The notes beneath the pieces were generated by a model. That model saw nothing but the letters and a program-made list of their open reading frames with translations, did not search any database and was not told the DNA's origin. 64,000 nt of DNA, taken from NCBI GenBank assembly GCA_015680685.1, contig MNCI01001338.1:213655-277654 (forward strand). Direction: 5' to 3'. Within the stretch, counting starts at the first letter, position 1. Every line of letters begins with the position of its first letter. This DNA is from Gnetum montanum. Taxonomy: Eukaryota; Streptophyta; Gnetopsida; Gnetales; Gnetaceae. Below, in pieces: positions 58,801 through 64,000 of the stretch. The translations under genes and the position numbers were made by a program.

Positions 58801-59399
58801 GTTCTTGCCCCTGTGTATCATCATCGTTGACCTATCAAAGGTTATATTGGGCTGAAGACCATTTATGGCCATGATTTAGGTACTTAACATCTAATTTGTG
58901 AAGGTGTTCTTACAAAGATGAAAAAAGAACAATTTTGAAATTGGTTTGATAGATCCAAGGGGTCTTAGTCGACATAAGTAAAAATTTCAGTTTCGGTTTT
59001 AGATATTACACGAGTAAACAAATATGTAACTTAATAATTCTATAGATAATTACTTTGCATTTCTATTATTACATTTGGTGATGGAATTAAATGCTTTGCA
59101 ATAGAAATTTAGGAGAGTGTGGGATTTCTTCTGGTTACTGTTGTTCAATTTTGTAGGAACAATGTCTGAGACTTAAAAGTTCACATATCTTGCAATCCAT
59201 GCTTTAAATGTTATTAAATACATGTTAAATTTTGAGAAAAAAATTTTCAAGTTTTTTTGAGTTGCCACTTGTCTACATCTTACTCTTTTATACACTTTTT
59301 TAGTTTTAATTTTCTATTTGATCATACTGAAAAAAAAAACATAATGTTTTGTTGTCATGTTTCTTGGTATGTTAAGTTTTGATGTTAAATGTAATATGA

Positions 59400-62330
59400 G
59401 CTAACCACTAGTTCCAATTTGTGATATCATATCATGAAAGAGACAGATTAAAAACAGGGCATAATACCATTCATGAAGAAAATGAAACCCATTCATGAAA
59501 AGTTGCAACCATTGGTGAAAGGAGTTGCTGGTTCACAAAAAATAGAATCCTTGGTTAGTGGACATGAAGTTGTGAAAAAGGGAGAAGGATAAGAGATGTT
59601 AGATATGGAAAATCTTTTCATCAACTTCATGTCGTATGAAATGATATCTTACATCTATATACTTAGTCCTTGCATGAAATGCAATATCATTTTCTAAGAG
59701 GATGAGACTTTTACCATCATATAATAAATTATGGGAATTTTTCAGGCCCATTTTGTTAAAGAAACTAACAGCCACATCAGTTCCTTGTAAGCTTTTACAA
59801 GTGCTACGTAGTCTTATTCTATTGACGATAAGGGAACAACATTTTGAGATCTAAACATCCAGCTAATGCCTTCTCAAAGTGTATTAATGTACCCTGATGT
59901 AGACTCTTTCTTATCAGGATTGCCATTATTTGCATCTACACATCCAACAAGTTTTAAATTAGTTTGACCAAAACATAGACAATGAAATTTAATAGTTTTT
60001 AAATATTGAAGTATCCACTTAAAAACTTTCAGATGCTTTATACTAGTGTTTCACAAGTCCTCGAGGTGCATGGATGTGGGGATGCATCCCTAAAAGTGTT
60101 CAGGGATGGCATGGTTTTTTAGGAACTTTGTAGGGATGCAATGGGGACATGTTGAGGAATAGTTTTGTCTATATTGGTTTATAGTTTAGAGTACTGAATA
60201 TTATGGATAAATTTGTTGAAGATTGTGATTTGTGAGATATTTCCAATGTTTGCATTGCAATTTGGATGACAAAGCATTTGAATGTTCTAGAAGAAAGGAA
60301 ATAATTGTAGGTGGTGCATAAATTAGGTTTTGGGACATTCTAGGTATGCACCATGTCTCACCTATGTCCCGACACGTTTTGGGATACATCCATATCCCTA
60401 GGATGTCCCTAACATGAAATTTTTCCTATGGACGCATCCTTGCATAACATAGCTTTATATCAAGGTTACTAATACATCTACGTACAACTCCTACAGCTTG
60501 TACACTATTTGGTTTTATGCAGACCATAGCATACATTAAACTTTCCACAGTTGAATTTTATAGAATTTTCATATTAGCATCAGTCTTAGGACAATCTTCA
60601 TTGGATAATGTGAAATTTGATGCTAGGAGATTATGCATGGACTTTGCTGAAGCCATGTTAAATTGATACAACACATCATTAATTTACACTTGTTGACCCA
60701 ACTATAACTTTCATTGTATTATATCTCTTTGTATTCGCATCTCCAAAATTTGTTTATGCACACAAATCTTTCATTGCAAACTTTTGGGGCATGTCAGCTT
60801 TCAAATTTTTGATTTCAGCATCATGACTAGCAATTAACATATTATCAACATATAGTAAAAGATCATAAAGCTACTTGATATGCTTTAAAATAAAAACATG
60901 AATATGCCAAACTTTTTTTTACCTTTGTCTTGAGGCTTTTTCTTTGCCATATAAACTCTTCTTCAACCTGCAAACATAATCTAGCTGTTGTTGATCTACA
61001 AAGCCTTTAGGAATGTAGATCTTCTCTTTTAGGTCTCTAGGCAAGAATGCTGTTTTGACGTTTACTTCTTCCAACTCTAAATCTAAATTAGCTACGAATT
61101 ATAAGACACTTTAACTTGACACATGTTTTACGACCAGAGAAATTTTTTTGAAAAATTAGTACTTTCCTACACATCCTTTTGCTGCCAAACTAGCTTTGAA
61201 CATTCTTGAGAAGTCAGCCTTACATGTTATCTTAAACAACATTTTCTTACTTTAAGGCTTTCTTTCTAACAGCAAGAAGAACCAATTTTCAAGTTTGATT
61301 TTGTTTCAATAAATGCATCTCTTCATCCATAGTGAATTTTCAAAGTTTCCAATCTGGACTGTGCAAGTTTTCCTGAAAACCATCTAGCTCATCATTTTTA
61401 GTGTAAAGTATACTATGTACAAAGGAAGAATACTTTTTAGGTGACCTGGTAAATTGTGTAGATCTTAAAGTTGATCTTGATTGTGACCACTTATGAAATG
61501 TACCTTTTTAGATTATATCCAAGACCCTATGCAAGTCACATGCCTTAACCAATAAGCCACACACAGGACAAATGCTTGATGATTTTGTATTTGTTTCAAT
61601 GGCTACCTTAAAACAATGGAGAATGTATCACTTTTACCTATTCTTCTTTTCTAATTGGTTGTTCAAGTTGTCCATTCATGACAGCTTTATTAAAGCAGAC
61701 ATTCCTACTCCTAAATATCCTTTTGATGACTAGATCCCATAACGATGTCCTCTATCATTATTACCACAGCCCCACAAAAATGCACTTGTGTGCTCTATCT
61801 TTAAGTTTGGATCTGTTTTCTTTTGAGCATATCTTTAAGTTTGGCTGTAATTTATTTGCTTACCACTTCATTCAACCTTTCTAATTTTTTATCTAATGGT
61901 TGATTAGGGAATCTATTAATCAAATACATAGCAGTTCTTGCAGCCTTCTACTAGAAATATTTATTAATCCACAATGTTTTATCATTCTATGAATCCGATC
62001 CAAGAATGATCCAAGAATGATCCAAGAATGTTCTATTGTACCTTACGGCAACACCATTTTGTTGTAGTGTGCTAGGGACTGTCTTCATATGTTTGATGCC
62101 AGCTTCACAGCAGAGTTGTTCAAAGGTGTCAGATGAATATTGTCTTCCAATATTGGTATGCAAACACAAATTTCTTAAATATCTGATTTTACACTTTGAC
62201 CTTAAACAGTTTAAACGTATCAAAAACTTGATCTTTAGTTTCATGGCAGTCAACTAACATTGGCATATATTTCTCCAACACTGGTTAAAATGTTGGTATT
62301 ATGCACTGGCATAGAAATGTTGACAGTAAT
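59400..62330 (-). mobile_element. Ty1/copia element remnant (integrase, RT, RNase H), minus strand
   Basis: The minus strand shows the integrase end around 62290-61985, including SSDTFEQLCCEAGIKHM and VPSTLQQNGVAVRYNRTFLD ('TP.QNGVAER.NRT'). The RT part is FVDQQQLDYVCRLKKSLYG near 61000-60945 and KLMYAMVCIKPNSVQAVGVV near 60555-60490. After the MITE it resumes HLKVFKWILQYLKTIKFHC near 60030-59975. RNase H follows with GCVDANNGNPDKKESTSGYI near 59945-59885 and AFHARTKYIDVRYHFIRHEV near 59675-59620. That order is copia-type. The frame is broken by stops and by a 409-bp insertion. Its 5' side ends just before the exon at 62343. LTRs were not identified. Confidence 0.85.
60043..60451. mobile_element. 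hAT-like MITE inserted in the copia element
   Basis: 409 bp flanked by GCTTTATA on both sides (60035-60042 and 60452-60459), an 8-bp duplication as made by hAT transposases. The ends are similar inverted repeats: TAGTGTTTCACAAG on the left and CTATGTTATGCAAG (reverse complement) on the right. The interior has no open frame beyond 62 codons and contains repeated GGATG/CATCC words. It splits the copia frame between the QAVGVV and KWILQYL blocks, which are adjacent in intact copies. Confidence 0.8.
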
Positions 62331-62342
62331 TTTAATTTGCAG

Positions 62343-62471
62343 GTTCAAGCATCAAAGTTTTTGGACCTGTCTAGTAATTCTAAATCGAGAACCAAGTTGA
62401 AGACAGATTTTGCGCTTGCTAACATTGATTTAAATATCAAGCGTTGGTTTAGTTCATCCAGAGCTGTTCAG
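62343..62471 (+). CDS. DGP3: Candidate exon 2 of the DGP3-like gene
   Basis: 43 open codons from VQASKFLDLSS to FSSSRAVQ, between an acceptor TTTAATTTGCAG (AG 62341-62342) and a donor TTCAG|GTCTTG, phase 0 at both ends. In plant DGP3 proteins the residues just before the WYPGH start also end in a VQ-like pair, so this could be the linker between transit peptide and GTPase domain. It lies right next to the copia element. Confidence 0.5.
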
Positions 62472-62556
62472 GTCTTGGCTTTAAAAAAAATTAAACAAGA
62501 ATCAACTTTTTATTATAGAAAACTTTTTGTAATTATATATTGTTAGTAGTGGTACC

Positions 62557-62557
62557 N
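62557..62557. other. Single N in the assembly
   Basis: One undetermined base (GGTACCNAAATG) in the 148-bp stretch between exon 2 and the next recognised exon, exactly where the first part of the GTPase domain is absent. It may mark a collapsed join. Confidence 1.
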
Positions 62558-62619
62558 AAATGTTCGTCTATTTTTCTTGATTTGAATAATGTTTTCTTTA
62601 ATATATTTGATTAATACAG

Positions 62620-62706
62620 GGCACATTGAAATTGGCAAGAGCTGCAAAATCAATTGCTAAGAATGTTAATGACAAACGTAGAGCAAAGGGCCTCCTTCCC
62701 CGTGCG
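62620..62706 (+). CDS. DGP3: DGP3-like exon: helix before the P-loop
   Basis: 29 codons, GTLKLARAAKSIAKN... to GLLPRA, between TTAATACAG and GCG|GTAGGAG, phase 0. It matches the segment that precedes G1 in plant DGP3 ('KL.R.AKS.A..VN.KR..KGLLPR'). Confidence 0.9.
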
Positions 62707-63192
62707 GTAGGAGCATTTGAAATCCATGTATATTGATTTTGTTTGGTTTACATTGTCGTTAGCTTATCATATTTTGTTTATATCAATAAAATGACTATCA
62801 ATTCTTGGAAAATTACATGTTTATTCTGTTACTGGTATATTAACTCTGTGAACCAGGCAACGTTGTGTGATTTGTATTAAATTTAATTTTTCAACCAAAA
62901 AGAAAAACTTCAATTTTTGTAGCATGACATGCTACAAGTAAGATTCAGTTGATATGAAAACATGACTTCTGAAAATGAAACTGAAATTTTATTACATTCA
63001 TAGACCCTCTGGAACTATTGGTGAGTAGAAATGTCCATGCTATGAGTCTTGAAAACATTATTAAGAAAATTACCAAGTGTTTTTGGTGATATACAATTAT
63101 TATATGACAGTAATTGAATACAAACAATACAGCTCATTTGACCAGTGGAGATGCTCAATACTTTATGCATGGTTTGTCTTGGATGGCAACAG
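62707..63192. other. Intron of the DGP3-like gene
   Basis: 486 bp, GTAGGAG to GGCAACAG. No feature seen. Confidence 0.7.
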
Positions 63193-63308
63193 GTCTGACC
63201 TGGAGTGGTAGGCTATCCCAATGTTGGTAAATGTTCACTCATAAATAGACTACTGAAACGGAGGATGTGTGAAGCTGCACCTAGACCTGGAGTCACTCGA
63301 GAAATGAG
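63193..63308 (+). CDS. DGP3: DGP3-like exon with G1 P-loop, containing a premature TGA
   Basis: 116 bases from acceptor GGCAACAG to donor ATGAG|GTGAG. The second codon is TGA (63196-63198), where CGA (Arg) is expected. After it come [20 protein letters not shown] and [10 protein letters not shown]. The residue after the P-loop Lys is Cys (TGT, 63232-63234) instead of the Ser that binds magnesium. No alternative acceptor avoids the stop in the frame set by the upstream exon. Confidence 0.92.
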
Positions 63309-63555
63309 GTGAGATTTTACTCATTTTTGGGTTTTGTTTCAGTGATTCATTATTTTTGTTATCATTATTTTATAACTTGTTCAGTGGCTGGTCTGTTTTC
63401 CTTTATCTATTTTAGTATATTGGATTATTATGCTCAGTAAAAAATGTTTTGTTGAATTCAATGGGAAAATTGAGAAACTATCACAGATTTGATTTATGAT
63501 GCGGCTTCCTCAAAATTGGAACATGCATTGATTCATGTTTGTGTTTTTATTCAAG

Positions 63556-63737
63556 ATGGGTCCGTATAGGGAAAGACTTGGATTTGTTGGATTCCCCAGG
63601 CATATTGCCTATGCAGTTAGTTGATCAAGTTGCTGCAATAAAGCTAGCAATCTGTGATGACATAGGTGAGAGATCATATTCTGTTACTACTGTGGCAGCC
63701 ATTCTCATAGAGATTTTGAAGAATCTTCCATCTGCAG
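63556..63737 (+). CDS. DGP3: DGP3-like exon with G3 motif
   Basis: 182 bases, acceptor TTTTTATTCAAG, donor TCTGCAG|GTAATTC. The split AG+A codon joins the exon to the previous one. It encodes [20 protein letters not shown] (G3 DSPG), then [20 protein letters not shown] and [13 protein letters not shown]. It is fully open and very close to the plant family. Confidence 0.95.
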
Positions 63738-64000
63738 GTAATTCACTATTTCTTTTGTTTCATTTTTTCTTTTCTTGTCTTTTTTTCATTTTTCCTACAA
63801 GATAAATTGAAATCAACAAAATGCAGTTTGAAAAGATCATATGGTCATTTGATGTTAGCTGGATGATGAAGAAACTAGTGGTACCTATTGAATTTGAAAT
63901 CTAAGCTAATAATTGCTAGCATTTTAAAATTTTGTGATTCTTTTAATTAATTATCAAGTGTTCATTTACCGGCTACCATGTTATAAGCGAAACTTATAAC
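63738..64000. other. Start of the next DGP3 intron, cut by the window end
   Basis: Begins GTAATTCAC. The C-terminal exons expected for the family are not reached. Confidence 0.6.

Larger units (their letters stand above)
53238..63737 (+). pseudogene. DGP3: DAR GTPase 3-like plastid ribosome-assembly GTPase (RbgA/YlqF type), damaged or misassembled, 3' end outside the window
   Basis: Circularly permuted GTPase of the RbgA/YlqF family; plant members act in plastids and are linked to ribosome assembly and thylakoid development. Five exons are visible: 53238-53363, 62343-62471, 62620-62706, 63193-63308 and 63556-63737. The first intron is about 9 kb and full of transposons. G1 (GYPNVGK) and G3 (DSPG) are present in the permuted order. 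The block that should hold the WYPGH start and the G4 motif, about 95-100 codons, is missing between 62471 and 62620, where a single N lies. An in-frame TGA lies at 63196-63198 and the P-loop Ser is Cys (63232-63234). The 3' exons lie beyond the window. It may be a pseudogene or a real gene with assembly or base errors. The family call is strong; the first two exons are less certain. Confidence 0.8.

Overview
The window looks like nuclear DNA of a seed plant with a large, slowly purged genome, most probably a gymnosperm (inference). It is AT-rich and made mostly of decayed LTR retrotransposons. The only host locus that clearly has introns is a plastid-type GTPase gene whose first intron is about 9 kb and full of transposons. 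There is no bacterial or phage gene organisation, and I saw no tRNA, rRNA or CRISPR array.

Layout. (1) 1-1905: end of a Ty3/gypsy pol on the + strand (copy A). (2) 1906-2880: unassigned AT-rich DNA. (3) About 2850-12224: gypsy copy E on the minus strand, with a solo LTR at 2986-3856 inside it and a 72-base assembly gap inside gag. (4) 12225-13180: RT remnant of another gypsy lineage (F), disrupted by E. (5) 13180-18015: a gag-only element (G) on the minus strand between long direct repeats. (6) 18016-27110: element C, two LTRs, gag, no pol, plus an extra block with its own promoter-like sequence, a possible 5'-leader intron and a long coiled-coil reading frame. (7) 27190-28330: another gypsy RT/RNase H remnant. 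(8) 28790-35909: element D, two LTRs and a perfect target duplication, gag and protease but no RT, RNase H or integrase. (9) 35910-38480: no recognisable gene. (10) 38482-39430: two host pseudogene fragments on the minus strand, one PPR and one SPA/COP1-type WD40. (11) 39645-50291: element B, the one copy with the full gag-PR-RT-RH-IN order; its 5' LTR contains a reverse solo LTR. (12) 50292-52540: gypsy RT remnant H. (13) 53238-63737: exons of a circularly permuted GTPase (DAR GTPase 3 / RbgA-YlqF type), whose long intron holds an RTE-like LINE, an unclassified repeat and a copia element that itself contains a hAT-like MITE.

How the parts relate. A, B, C, D, E and the two solo LTRs share one LTR plan: TGATGAG...CTCATCA ends, an AATAAAGA motif, a closing GTATGGTTGAG motif, and a primer-binding site matching the 3' end of tRNA-Asp in B, C, D and E. 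This fits the Athila/Tat side of Ty3/gypsy. B could have been the autonomous type. D looks like a pol-deleted partner, and C a gag-only partner that acquired a second transcription unit. All copies are dead. Their stops are mostly TAG and TGA where CAG, CGA or TGG is expected, the pattern of C-to-T decay at methylated sites. The GTPase locus also carries an in-frame TGA, a changed P-loop residue and a missing exon block beside a single N, so it is either a pseudogene or a damaged assembly of a real gene.
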